64,000 nt of DNA. Source: Aphis gossypii. Lineage: Eukaryota; Arthropoda; Insecta; Hemiptera; Aphididae. The notes below the pieces were generated by a model. It did no database searches. It saw only the letters and a list, made by a program, of their open reading frames with translations, and had not been told where the DNA came from. This document shows positions 11,724-22,100 of this stretch, piece by piece. The stretch covers positions 43,686,351 to 43,750,350 of the forward strand of contig NC_065533.1 of the NCBI RefSeq assembly GCF_020184175.1, given 5' to 3'. Within the stretch, counting starts at the first letter, position 1. Each line of letters starts with the position of its first letter. A program made the position numbers and the translations under genes.

Positions 11724-12102
11724 TATGCTTTAGATGTCAAAGTCAAACAACAAAAATCAATTGTTTATATTATTATTATTTATATATTATATATAATATT
11801 TTGAATTTTAAACTTTTTTTACAGGAAACACCTTTTGAACTTTACTTGTATATTTAAGTATACTTAAATATAAGCAGGTAATAAGTAATAAATGATAATT
11901 TATATTTCATTCAAATACAAAAATAACGTACATTTATAGTAAAATACATATAATATGTGGTAAAACATAGCCCTCTAATCGAACGACGCGCTCCTGGTGG
12001 CAGAATAACCGTGCGACTTTTGTCGGCCCACTTTATAAACGGGCGGCTCATAGGAGTTTGGTCTCCTTATCTCTAATCTTCATGATTATACCTATTTTAT
12101 CC

Positions 12103-12714
12103 GTCGTTATGATTATCGGTTATCAGTTTATCACTACATATTAAATTCAAAATTTCCGTCCAAACATAAATAATATTTTATTAAAGATTTATTTATAATT
12201 AATATATTATAAATTATAATATAATATAATATAAAATATTTATTATATTGTTTATGTCTACGAGTTGTATACACTATTATGTGTGCTGCCTCACGGAGGA
12301 TAACAAATTTTTATAATTTTAATGGATAAAATTCACCATTCTAGTTCAACAGAGGTTCGTAATTTTAATGCGTTAAATATTTTGACGTTATCTGTGGTGT
12401 TATCCTAAGAACTGTTAACTGCTTACTGAAGATTAATGTCGGAATTAATGTTCAATAGAAGTTTTTTTTTTTTTTTTGATTATGAGTTTAGTATTGACAA
12501 TATTAATATTATACAGGACAATTTGTTTCGAGTATGTTTCTTATTTTTTATATAAGCACTCACAATCTTTATGAAATCTACCATTATCTTTGCTATATAA
12601 TAATAATTATTCTCAACATATTGTTTCTTAAAATAATTATTCTTGTATTAATTTACTTCATAATTCTTCTTCTGTTGTCCTTCGTACTATTACTTCTCAT
12701 GTTTTTTCTATTTA
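12103..12714. other. AT-rich spacer, no gene seen
   Basis: Low-complexity AT-rich DNA with simple taata runs. The open frame near 12534-12725 is hydrophobic low-complexity translation of AT-rich sequence and is not credible as a gene. Confidence 0.5.
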
Positions 12715-13130
12715 ATTGTTTGTAGATATGCAGCTGTAGGTATAGATATACTAGATACCATTTCCTGTAATTCTTTTTTAGTTGCTTTTGAAGTTTGACA
12801 CATTTCTTCAACTTTTTCCAAGGTTAGGTTATTTAAACTAATTAGACTATCTTTAAGTTTCATGTTTCTAATACTAACTACTATACAATCAGGAACCATG
12901 TTGTCTTCTTCAAATGAACATATGGATGCTAATTTTTTAAGTTCAGTAACCAAGTTATCAAAACCTTAACCTTCCAACTGAACATAATTTGCGAATTTGA
13001 ACTTTTGATATATAATATTCTTATGAGCTCGCAATACTTTTTAAAATTATTATAGACTTTGATCCCAGCTGGACCATTCAAGTTAAGGAAAATATTTATT
13101 TTACATTCCATTAACATCTGTGTCCTCTCC
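12715..13130 (-). pseudogene. Frameshifted gag fragment of a Ty3/gypsy-type retrotransposon
   Basis: Minus-strand translation gives two abutting frames. The first has ECKINIFLNLNGPAGIKVYN, resembling the gag segment in which the nucleocapsid precursor of insect gypsy elements has a LLN..G..A..VYN pattern. The second has GFDNLVTELKKLASICSFEE followed by DCIVVSIRNMKLKDSLI, the typical VTELKKLA...IVIGI.D..L+E.LL region. They join through a frameshift near 12945-12965. Zinc knuckles and pol are not found, so this is a dead fragment, unrelated to the intact element at 18746-24148 by position and by eye. Confidence 0.7.
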
Positions 13131-13739
13131 AGAAGCTACTAAAAATGTATTTAGTTGCTATAATACATTATTTTTCAGTTTTATAACGAATTCTTACCGA
13201 ATGTCATCTTCAGTTGATTAAGCTCCATCACTATGTATGATATATTTGACTTTTATCAATAATGTTTATTAATTTAACTGTGCCATGTTTTATTGTGGAC
13301 CTTAAAATTGAAATTTAAACAAAAATAATGTTTATTATTTATCACAAAACTATCTATAATTATTTTGTCAAAAAAATCACAATTTACATTTATTTGCATT
13401 TAACAGTACTTTTAAATATTTATAAAATAAATAGAAAAAAATTTTATGTCATCGGATACTGAACATAAGTTATTGTATTTAAGTTAAAGTAAAACTTCTC
13501 TATAATGGACACTAGCTAAAACGGAAAATATCTAAAGTTACAATTCAAATAATATAATATAATTAATAATAATATAATATAATATAAAACAATCAGTTTT
13601 CATCTCTAACAATAATCTAATAATAACTATAATCATTAGAATCAGAATTTAATGTTAAGTGTAAATAATTTTACTTTATGTATAGTACGTCCCTTTAAAA
13701 AAATATAAAAAATGTTATATCATACCATAATTATTGAAT
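13131..13739. other. AT-rich spacer
   Basis: No gene or clear repeat structure seen apart from short aataatataat runs near 13555-13590. Confidence 0.45.
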
Positions 13740-14535
13740 GAAAATACACAACTTAAATTTTTATTTTGCTAATAAAACTCTCAATTTGCATCTCATATAT
13801 TTGAAACCATTTTGTTGTGGACTCGACTGTTTTTAATTTAACAACACTAATAAGGTATATTATAAGATCACCAATTAAATTAACCATAGGGAAGTTAGTG
13901 AAAACATATAAATCCTATTCTGTTTCAGATAGCAAAGAGAAAATGCTGGAAAACTCCAGGCAAAGCAGAAATTGAGGATTTAATCTATATTTTATAACAA
14001 AAAATTATTTTTTATCTCAAACATTTTAAACTATAACCATTAGAATCAGAATTTAATGTTTAGTAAACATATATTATTGTTTAATATATAATTTGCTTTT
14101 ATGAAATTTCAAAAAATTGATAAACCTTGTTTTTAATGTGTGTACATACACAATTTAAATTTTTATTTTTCTAATAACGTACTTAAATGTCATCTCATAA
14201 ATTCTATATTATTACCATTAGTTTTAAAGTTTAATTTAATATTATTATAATATTACCTAATACCTAATAATATGTCCAATTAAAATGTATGCAAAACTAA
14301 AAAACCTTATTTTTAATCATAATTTTATTTGTAACTACACAATTTCAATTTTTTATTTTGCCAATAAAACCCTCAATTTGCGTTTCATACATTTTAAACT
14401 GTAACCATTTTGTTGTGGATTAGACTGTTTTTAATTTAACTACACTAATAAGGTATATTATTAGATCACCAATTAAATTAACCATAGGGAAGTTAATGTA
14501 CATAAATTAATCATATTTTGGTTTACATAGCAAAA
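13740..14535 (+). repeat. Direct repeats of ~200 bp, about 590 bp apart
   Basis: The segment 13745-13950 (ctcaatttgcatctcatata, ccattttgttgtgga, aacactaataaggtatatta, accatagggaagtta) is repeated at 14335-14535 with moderate divergence. A shorter, more diverged copy of its start lies near 14150-14200, and another partial copy near 18420-18480. This looks like a diverged, partly tandem dispersed repeat without coding capacity. Confidence 0.75.
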
Positions 14536-15290
14536 ATAAAATGCAGAGAAAAAGACGTTTTTTTAAATCGTTTTTACATAATATGTTTCTATGAACAATT
14601 TTATATTTATAAAACTAAAAAACCCTTATTTTATATTATAATTATTTTATGCAGTTATTTGAATGTGATTATTTTAATATTGAATTCTTCAATTTTTTCC
14701 ATGATTTCTGTCACATAACATATTTAATACCTTACAAATAAGAAAAATATACGTGTTTGTTATTATATTACGTATATATATCATAATTTATATTTTATAG
14801 ATACGTATTGTCTACATACTAATTGCATTAATAAAACATTAAGTACGGAATTTTATTTAATAAACTTTTATTTTAAATTTTATTCATTAAAAAGTAATAA
14901 TAATTTTTATCGGCTTTTAGGCAGAGCATATAGGTAGCAGTGTGAGTGAATTGAACTCAGATTTAAACAGTATAAATTTATATTTTTCTAGGGTAAACGG
15001 TATTTGATAAATCTATGTTTGGACTACAATTATAATAAATCTATCCATTTGATATATTTAAAAAATTAAAAACCTTATTTCAAATCAAGATAGTAGTGAG
15101 AATCAATAACTTAAGGAACAAATTTACTTTATCGGACACCCAATTTTTTGCAATTTTTTTTTTGTGTTTTTTCATGCTGAATTCAAAACTGTTTGAAAAA
15201 ATTTGCGGAAATTTACCGTTCAAAAGTGATGATAATTCATAGTTATAATTATTAAAAAGTATGCTTAATAACCAATTTCCTTAAAATATA
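14536..15290. other. AT-rich spacer
   Basis: No gene supported. The small open frame at 14518-14718 is low-complexity. Confidence 0.45.
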
Positions 15291-15298
15291 TAGGTAGG

Positions 15299-15555
15299 CA
15301 GTAGCGTACGCAGGATTTTAATTCGGTTAGGGTTTTACATGAGTAAATAATTTAAATAATTTGCTTAACAGTTTTTGCATAATTAGTTGTAACAAATTAC
15401 AATTCATAATTTAATTTATATCTATTAAAAATAACCAACAATTATCGACTCTGTGTATTGAATATTGAAATGGTGGTAAATAAGATTTTTTTGTAAAATA
15501 AAAAAATTTCAGGGGGGGTCAGAACCCTAGAACCCTACCCTTGCGTACGCCACTG
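15299..15555. mobile_element. hAT-type MITE, 257 bp, with perfect 8-bp target duplication
   Basis: The left end is CAGTAGCGTACGCAGG; the right end, inverted, is CAGTGGCGTACGCAAGG. The flanks are TAGGTAGG on both sides (15291-15298 and 15556-15563). Terminal CAGTGGCG-type repeats plus an 8-bp duplication indicate mobilisation by a hAT transposase. No coding capacity. The duplication motif is itself common in this genome, which slightly lowers its weight. Confidence 0.85.
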
Positions 15556-15685
15556 TAGGTAGGTACCTATATAGTTGTACGTAGTAACGCAGTGGAAAAA
15601 ATAGAGTATACGATCATTAATATTCCAGTTTCAAACTCGGGAAAGCAAAATAAATTTTTGCACTTTTTTTGTAAAAATTAATAAT

Positions 15686-15955
15686 AAAAAATGCTTTTTA
15701 AATGCATCCAGTCACCTAGCGGGGTCATTCGCTCGCTGCGCTCGCTCGGACAATTAAAAATAAAAATATCCTTTAATTTGCTATGCAACAGCACCGCACT
15801 AGTAAGTCACTAGGTAGTAAAAAATGCATTTTGAATGCATCCAGTCACCGGGCGGGGTTACTCACTCGCTGCGCTCGCTCGGAAAATTAAAAACAAAAAT
15901 ATCCCTCGATTTGTTATGCAACAACACCAAAAGTAGGTCACTAGGTAGTAAAAAA
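15686..15955 (+). repeat. Two tandem ~134-bp units with GC-rich core
   Basis: The unit runs from aaaatgc through gcatccagtcacc, a GC-rich block (cgctcgctgcgctcgctcgg), then atatcc, tatgcaaca and cactaggtagtaaa. The second copy starts about 134 bp later with modest divergence, and a third begins at 15950 but breaks off. The core cgctcgctgcgctcgctcg is itself a near-palindromic short repeat. Confidence 0.8.
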
Positions 15956-16389
15956 TGCATTATAGGTATTAAATTAATAATTTATTGTTATGTAATGATA
16001 ATGTATGAACGTATGTATAAAAAACGTAATTTAAAAATTCTAAAAAAAAATTCAAAAATCATATTGCATAAAAACAATCAACAATATAAAATTATTAACA
16101 AATACTCATTTTGCTAGGTACACAGTAAATATTAAACTTTTTTTTTAAATTTATTTTAAACAAATGCATTTTTAAAGTTACAGTCACTAATTATAGATGG
16201 CTTTTTAGTGCATGTATTAAACCAAATAAAGTAACGAATAATTAAGTAATAATTACTACAAAAAAGTAACTCAAATAATGTATAAATTACTTACAATAAA
16301 ATGTAATTAAATTAGTAATTACCATCAAATTACTTATAAAGTATTTTTTGGATTCTGAATGAAGTGATGAATGTATTGATTTTACAATG
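15956..16389. other. AT-rich spacer
   Basis: No gene or clear repeat boundary seen. The frame starting at 15824 runs out of the tandem unit into low-complexity sequence. Confidence 0.4.
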
Positions 16390-17860
16390 ATGTGTGTTTT
16401 TATTTTTTTTTTGTTTTTGTGTCTGTGTACAGCATAACTAATCGAAATAATGCTTCAATTTCAAACTTTGAGGGTGGTTTCCGATGGCAAAGTGAATATC
16501 CTTGGTGCATTATACAGGTCAAAAGTAAACATTTTCCAACAGTTTTAAAAAAAATCGAGAAAAACAAAAAAAAAAGTGACTGAAAAACGGGAATTTTTAC
16601 GCAAAACCAGTTTTCGACTAAATCGATTTTTTTTATATGGTTGTAAATCAAAAACTAATCACTGTAAATACTTGAAATTTTCACCAAATGTTTATGTTAG
16701 TGTTATCTATATACAGTTAAATTTTAACTTTTTTGAGTTATTTATAGACCACTGAAATTTTCGATTTAATGCGATTTTTTTTTTGAAGTGTCGATAAAAA
16801 AATTTTGGATGACCAAAAAAACTTGAAAATTTAATACAAGGTTCCTTACGAGTTGTTCTTATTGTAGCTAAAAAAAATTAAAAATCGTTACTCAAAATTT
16901 TTTTTATAAGCTTTTATAGTTCAAATTTTTAAGAAATCTGTCGAAAACGTGAAAATTTGCAAGTAGGTAATTTTGAAGTTGAAAAATCATAAAATTTTTT
17001 GTGTTAATAACTGAGGATTAAAAATATAACACTGACTTTTCCATCAGTTTTCCTTCAAGTATCTATAGAGAAAACTCGAAGCATCATTATAGGAAAAATT
17101 TCGAATGCGTTTGAATTTATAAATTTTTACGAAATATCGTAGCGATAACGATTTATTCTCAAACGATTTTAAATATTTGTTATTATTCAAAAAATATAAG
17201 TCATAGATACTTGAAAATTTCATCAGTTATTTAGATTGACATTTTTTTTACATGATTTAATTTTCAAAATATTTAAATTTTTTTTGAGATATTTATAGAC
17301 AACTGAAATTTTCAATTTTTTTGAAAATTTTTTTTGAAGTGCCGATAAAATTTTTTCGGCCCAATAAAAATACTTGAAAATTTAATACAAAGTTTCTCAT
17401 AAGTCACTCTTATAGTGATTTAAAAGTTATAAGAATACATAGGCACAATTTTTTTTTTATTAGCATTTGAAGTTATAGTAAGTAAGTTTTTTTTTGACAA
17501 AAATTCGTTAAAATCATGAATATTTGCAAATTATTTTGTAGGTATAATTCATAAAAATTTTTGCATAAGTAGCTAAGAATTGAAAATTTAATACAAGATT
17601 TTTCATAAGTTTAGCTTACAATAATTATAAAATAACTTACATTTTGGTGTAATCAGGCCATTAAAGCATAAACCACCTTTTTTACCAAACACTGGAAATT
17701 ATATCCTAGGCTGACAAATCATCTTCGTTCAGAATCGTTTTTCGTATATAATGATAACTATCGTTGGATTCAAATTTAACACTCCTATAGGTAATTTATA
17801 ATAGTAATCCACACGGCACCTAATGTACAGCAGAGTGGTACCCACTTACCCGTTTTTTTT
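16390..17860 (+). repeat. Long copy of a dispersed repeat family, with internal ~545-bp tandem structure
   Basis: Within it, 16640-17160 and 17185-17660 are tandem relatives: both have agatatttatagac-type text, ttgaagtg(t/c)cgataaaa and acttgaaaatttaatacaa. The right end (17727-17850) has ctgacaaatcatcttcgttc, cagaatcgtttttcgtat, ggattcaaatttaacac and acggcacctaatgta, and related ends occur at 28150-28265, 29155-29290 (inverted) and 62545-62665. Partial bodies occur at 7850-8285 and, inverted, 50355-50560. No protein is encoded; the superfamily is unknown to me. Confidence 0.75.
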
Positions 17861-17931
17861 GATTTAAAGATTAAATATTAAGATTAAGGCTTCAACAGCT
17901 ATGGTTATTAGTCTGACGATGTTTTACATAA

Positions 17932-17949
17932 TATATATATATATATATA
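17932..17949. repeat. (TA)n microsatellite
   Basis: A run of about nine ta units, bounded by unremarkable AT-rich DNA. Confidence 0.8.
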
Positions 17950-18061
17950 AAATTAGCTGTTAAATTTATTGGGAAATTATTTCTTTATATTAGCTATTTA
18001 CAGTATTTATAATTTTTTAATAATATATTGGTAATATTTAGAAATTCTATAATTTTTTACG

Positions 18062-18285
18062 TGTTATATTGATCGAGTGCTTCTGCAATGTTAGGTTAGG
18101 CATGTTCAGTTCGGTGCGTGTTGAGGCGTATAGTGTGAATTCCTTCACTGTGTGCTTAATATTGAGTATTTGGTTAAATGCGCTACATTTAGGTTGTGGC
18201 TCTTTGCTGATTAGGTATGAATGATGTATGAGTAAGGAATGTCCTATTCTGCTGCTGGTGATTGCGATGTTTTGGCGTCTGTTAA
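18062..18285 (-). pseudogene. Decayed LINE (non-LTR retrotransposon) 3' coding fragment
   Basis: On the minus strand this reads NIAITSSRIGHSLLIHHSYL, then EPQPKCSAFNQILNIKHTVK and EFTLY. This is the region after the RNase H domain of Jockey/I-type elements, with the R.GH....HSYL, P.C..C....T..H and EC..Y pattern. The second Cys and the EC cysteine are replaced by Phe, so it is degenerate. No reverse-transcriptase part is attached. Confidence 0.65.
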
Positions 18286-18523
18286 AATACTAATTTAAGT
18301 ATTAACATTAGTTTTAAAATTTAATTCATTGTTACTATAATATTACTTAATGCATGATAACTTTATTTGAAATTTAAAAAAAAGATACAACCTTATTGTA
18401 TAATATAAAAACAGAAAATTAAACAATTTTTTTTTTATTTTGCTGATAAAAAACTCAATATTAATCTCGCACACTTATAAGTTATAACTGTTAGGTATTA
18501 TTGAACGCTATAATATACTGCTC

Positions 18524-18745
18524 TACACCAAGGGTCTCCAAAGTCAAAACTACGGCTTACAGGTCGTGCTCCGCCCGTAAACAGTTCTTATCCGACTCTC
18601 CAAAGGGCAATGACAAATGTATTTAAACATAATATATATATCACGAATCGCTATCGTCTGCACCTATATATATAATATATATGCGTACGTATATAATATA
18701 TATACATTATATATATATTAATATTTTATGTTCTTATATTATAAA
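18524..18745. repeat. First half of a repeat unit, split by the LTR retrotransposon
   Basis: This matches 24575-24792 (ggtctc-aaag, acaggtcgtgct, cccgtaaacag, tccaaagg, caatgaca, cgcacctatat, cttatattataaaata). The remainder of the unit continues after the retrotransposon at 24149. Its start, CAAGGGTCTCCAAAG, resembles a hAT terminus, which is an inference. Confidence 0.85.
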
Positions 18746-18750
18746 ATAGT

Positions 18751-18949
18751 ATTAACAACACTTGACAATGTTGAGTTTACTTATTTAATACACATTAAAG
18801 AAACACATTTAAGAAGCACATTTCTGACCTTACAGTTAGGTCGTTAATCTAATACTAACTAATGACTACTGACCAGTGAAGGGTGAAGACTATTAACAGG
18901 TCCCCCTCCTCATCGATCAATACCACAAATACAGTTATCAATGTTAACA
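18751..18949 (-). repeat. 3' LTR of the Ty3/gypsy element
   Basis: In the sense direction it begins TGTTAACATTG and ends GTTGTTAAT, 199 bp, matching the 5' LTR base for base by eye. The terminal inverted bases are TGTTAA and TTAAT rather than the usual TG...CA pair. Confidence 0.95.
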
Positions 18950-18985
18950 TTCGGCCATCCTTTTCTCTTCTGTCCTCAGTAGAGT
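18950..18985 (-). other. Candidate polypurine tract
   Basis: Just upstream of the 3' LTR in the sense direction the strand reads AGGACAGAAGAGAAAAGGAT before GGCCGAA. This is the purine-rich stretch expected to prime plus-strand synthesis, although it is separated from the LTR by a few mixed bases. Confidence 0.55.
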
Positions 18986-19167
18986 TAAGCATGATAGTAT
19001 AAAATAATTAAAGTTTTACAAATAATAATATATAAAAAAAAAATAAATAATAACACAAATAGTAATTAATAGTAACCAACAGTAACAAAATAGTAACAAA
19101 ATACTTGTAATAATACTTATACAAGCTAACTAATACATACATTTTAACAGATAAACAATTGTACATA
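18986..19167 (-). other. Untranslated region between pol and the 3' LTR
   Basis: AT-rich, with repeated aatagtaac units. It has no room for an envelope gene. Confidence 0.6.
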
Positions 19168-22100
19168 TTACTCATAATCCTTGAGGTATTTTGGTTTTCT
19201 TTTTTTTCGACCGGACCGTGTTCTGTCTATTGATGTTGATTTTTTTCTTTCTTGAATTTCCATCTCAGCCACTACATTGCCCTGTTCCTCATCACTTTCT
19301 TCATGGTGTTCATCGCTACTCACATATGATGTGTTATCAAATGGTTTCATTTGGTCAGTGGCTACCACACCCTCGTAGAACTTTTGTGTCCTTTGTATTT
19401 CTGGTAGATCTTGGATCCGGTAGCGATCATGGAGTAACACTTCTATGATAACATAAGGTCCCTTATATTTGAGTGCCAACTTTTTTGATTCTCCTGACTG
19501 CCCTACTACTTGGCGCCTCACCATGACCAACTCACCAACACTATAATTATGAGCTTTGGTTCTCCCTGTATTATTATAAGCCTGGATCTTCTTTTGCTCT
19601 TCAACTATTGAAGTAAGTGCAGCAGTTCTTAATTTTAATAGATCACATAGACTACCTTGAACTATATTTGCATGGTCCTGCACACTATCACCATCGAACG
19701 TTCTCGGTGTATAACCAAACATTAAAGCAAAAGGAGTAGATTTAGTTGCTTTATTGAGAGCATTGTTTATACTCCACTGCACTCTTCCTATTTCTTTATC
19801 CCAATCTGTTTCTGTGGTACATGTAGTTGTCAGCATAGAAAGGATAGTTCGGTTCAAACGTTCACATTGTCCGTTTGCCCTCGGAGTCGCTGTTGCGTTT
19901 CTTATATGTATAATGTTATGAGTTTTACACACCTGTTCAAACTCCTTCCCAGTGTATGCAGTTCCACGGTCACTAATTATTCTTGTCATAGGTCCAAATG
20001 TAGATATGATCTCCTCCATTAGTTTAGCGGTAGTATTACTCTTAACATTCTTTGTTGGTTTTAAAATAGAAAATTTAGTGAACCCATCTATTAACACAAA
20101 TAAATATAAATTATTCAATCTACTTTTTATGAATGGTCCTAAGTGATCAACGTGCACTGTATGGAAAGGTATCCCAATTTTGTCAATGATGTGCAACTCT
20201 CCTTGTCGTCGTCCACCAGGTACCTTGTTATAGAGACAGTCAAGACAAGATCCAACAAATCCTTTCACATACCTCTTCATATACGGAAACCAGTAATGAC
20301 GCCGTAATCTCTCTAATGTGTTCTCGCTTCCCGGATGTCCCACGTTATTATGACACAATCTTGTGATCTGACTTCTTGCTTTATCTGGCACCACCCACAG
20401 AAGTTTATCACCATTTCGGCGATATAATTTTCCATCTACCGCACAAAACTCATCTTGTATCTTTTTTTCAGCTTTAGTCAGTATATTTTTCTCATCCAAT
20501 CCTACTATTCTTATGATGTCATTCACCTTCTTATCTTGACGTTGTGCGATCGTCAACCAATCTTCATTGCTCATGGTGTTCAGTAAGACATATAATTTTT
20601 CTGTCTCATCAACCATTCCATCGCATTCATTCGGGTTCCTAGATAGGGCGTCTACGTGATTCATTTTGTCACCAGCCCGGTGCTCTACTTCGAAATCAAA
20701 ATCCATTGTTTGTAACCACCATCTTGCTATCCTGGGTACAATATTTTTCTTACTGAAAGTCCATCTAACCGCAGCACAATCAGTGACGACCTTAAACTTC
20801 TTTCCTATCAAATAGGTGCGAAACTTTTGAAGTGCCCATACTACAGCCAATGTTTCCAGTTCGGTAGAATGGTAACGAAGCTCTTCCGTAGTTGTTTGAC
20901 GACTAGCATAGACAACTGGATGCATTAAAGCTTGTTGATCTTTTTGCAAAAGAATTGCTCCAAGACCCAGCTGCGAAGCATCACAGTGTACTTCCGTGTC
21001 TGCAAGTGGATCATATAATTGTAACACTGGTTTATTAGTAAGTACCTGTTTTAGTTTTTCAAATGCCTTTTCTTGATCCTGGGTCCATTCCCACGTAACA
21101 TCTTTATGTAATAAATGTGTAAGTGGCTTCGTAATTTGTGCATACTGTTGTACATAACGTCTAAAATATCCAGTCAATCCTAAATACTGACGTACATTAT
21201 GAACATCACGCGGCCTAGGAAAATTCGTCACAGCTAGTATTTTCCGTTTACTTGGTGATATGGTTCCTTCCGAAATCTCAAACCCCAGATACTCAATTTT
21301 TGTGCATAAAAAGTTACATTTTTTTAAATTCAACGTAAGCTTAGCTTCGTTAAATACCTTAAGTATGGTTTCCAAATTAGTAAGTCCTTCTTCAACCGTT
21401 CGGCTAGGAATTAATACATCGTCCATGAAAACCATCGCTATAGTAAAACGTAAAGGTCCTAGTACTTGATTTATCATGCGTTGGTATACAGATGGTCCAT
21501 TGGCTAACCCAAACGGCATCCGTTTAAACTCGTACTGCCCGTCTGGAGTTATGAATGATGTCTTTTCTATGGCGTCTTTACTCATAGGTAACTGGTAGTA
21601 ACCTGAAAACATATCTAGATTGGTGTATAACTTCATACCTGTTAGTCGGTCCAATTGCTCATCTATGAGCGGTAACGGATAACGATCTTTCACCGTTATT
21701 TTGTTAAGAGCTCGGTAGTCCACACAGAATCGACTTCCCCCATCTTTCTTCTTAACAAGTAAAATTGGTGAAGCATATGGAGAGTTTGAGTCGGAAATTA
21801 TACCACATTTCTTTAGATCTTCGACCATCTCCCGTACTAACTTTCGCTCCGTGTCACTTAGTCGGTAAGGTCGGAAAGTAACTGGATCATTTGTAGTTGT
21901 TATTATCTCGCATTCTGTGCCCCTAACCATACCCAATTCGTTCATGTTCATTGCGAAGCAACTTCGATATTTTTGTATTAAATCTGTAAGTGCTTGACTT
22001 TCTTCATTGGTTAGTTGGTCTCCATGTTTAATTGACACTTTGTCGTTTTTTTCCGCCTCTACATGAGTGTTCTTTACTTCAGTGCAAACTAGTGCTTTGC

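Larger units (their letters stand above)
10573..12102. mobile_element. Large palindromic (foldback) element carrying THAP-gene 5' ends
   Basis: Two arms of about 620-640 bp (10573-11191 and 11460-12102) are inverted copies with only scattered mismatches and small indels, around a loop of about 268 bp. Landmarks: atgaagattagagataagga (10591) against its complement ending near 12083, and gttcgattagagggcta in both arms, with a third copy in the loop at 11227. Each arm carries the beginning of a THAP-domain frame reading outward from the centre. The THAP domain is the DNA-binding domain of P-element-type transposases and of related host proteins. No terminal target duplication could be fixed. A transcript across it would fold into a long hairpin. 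Confidence 0.85.

Noticed and set aside
12534..12725. Hydrophobic open frame
   Set aside because: Only Ile/Leu/Phe-rich translation of AT-rich DNA; no start context or domain.
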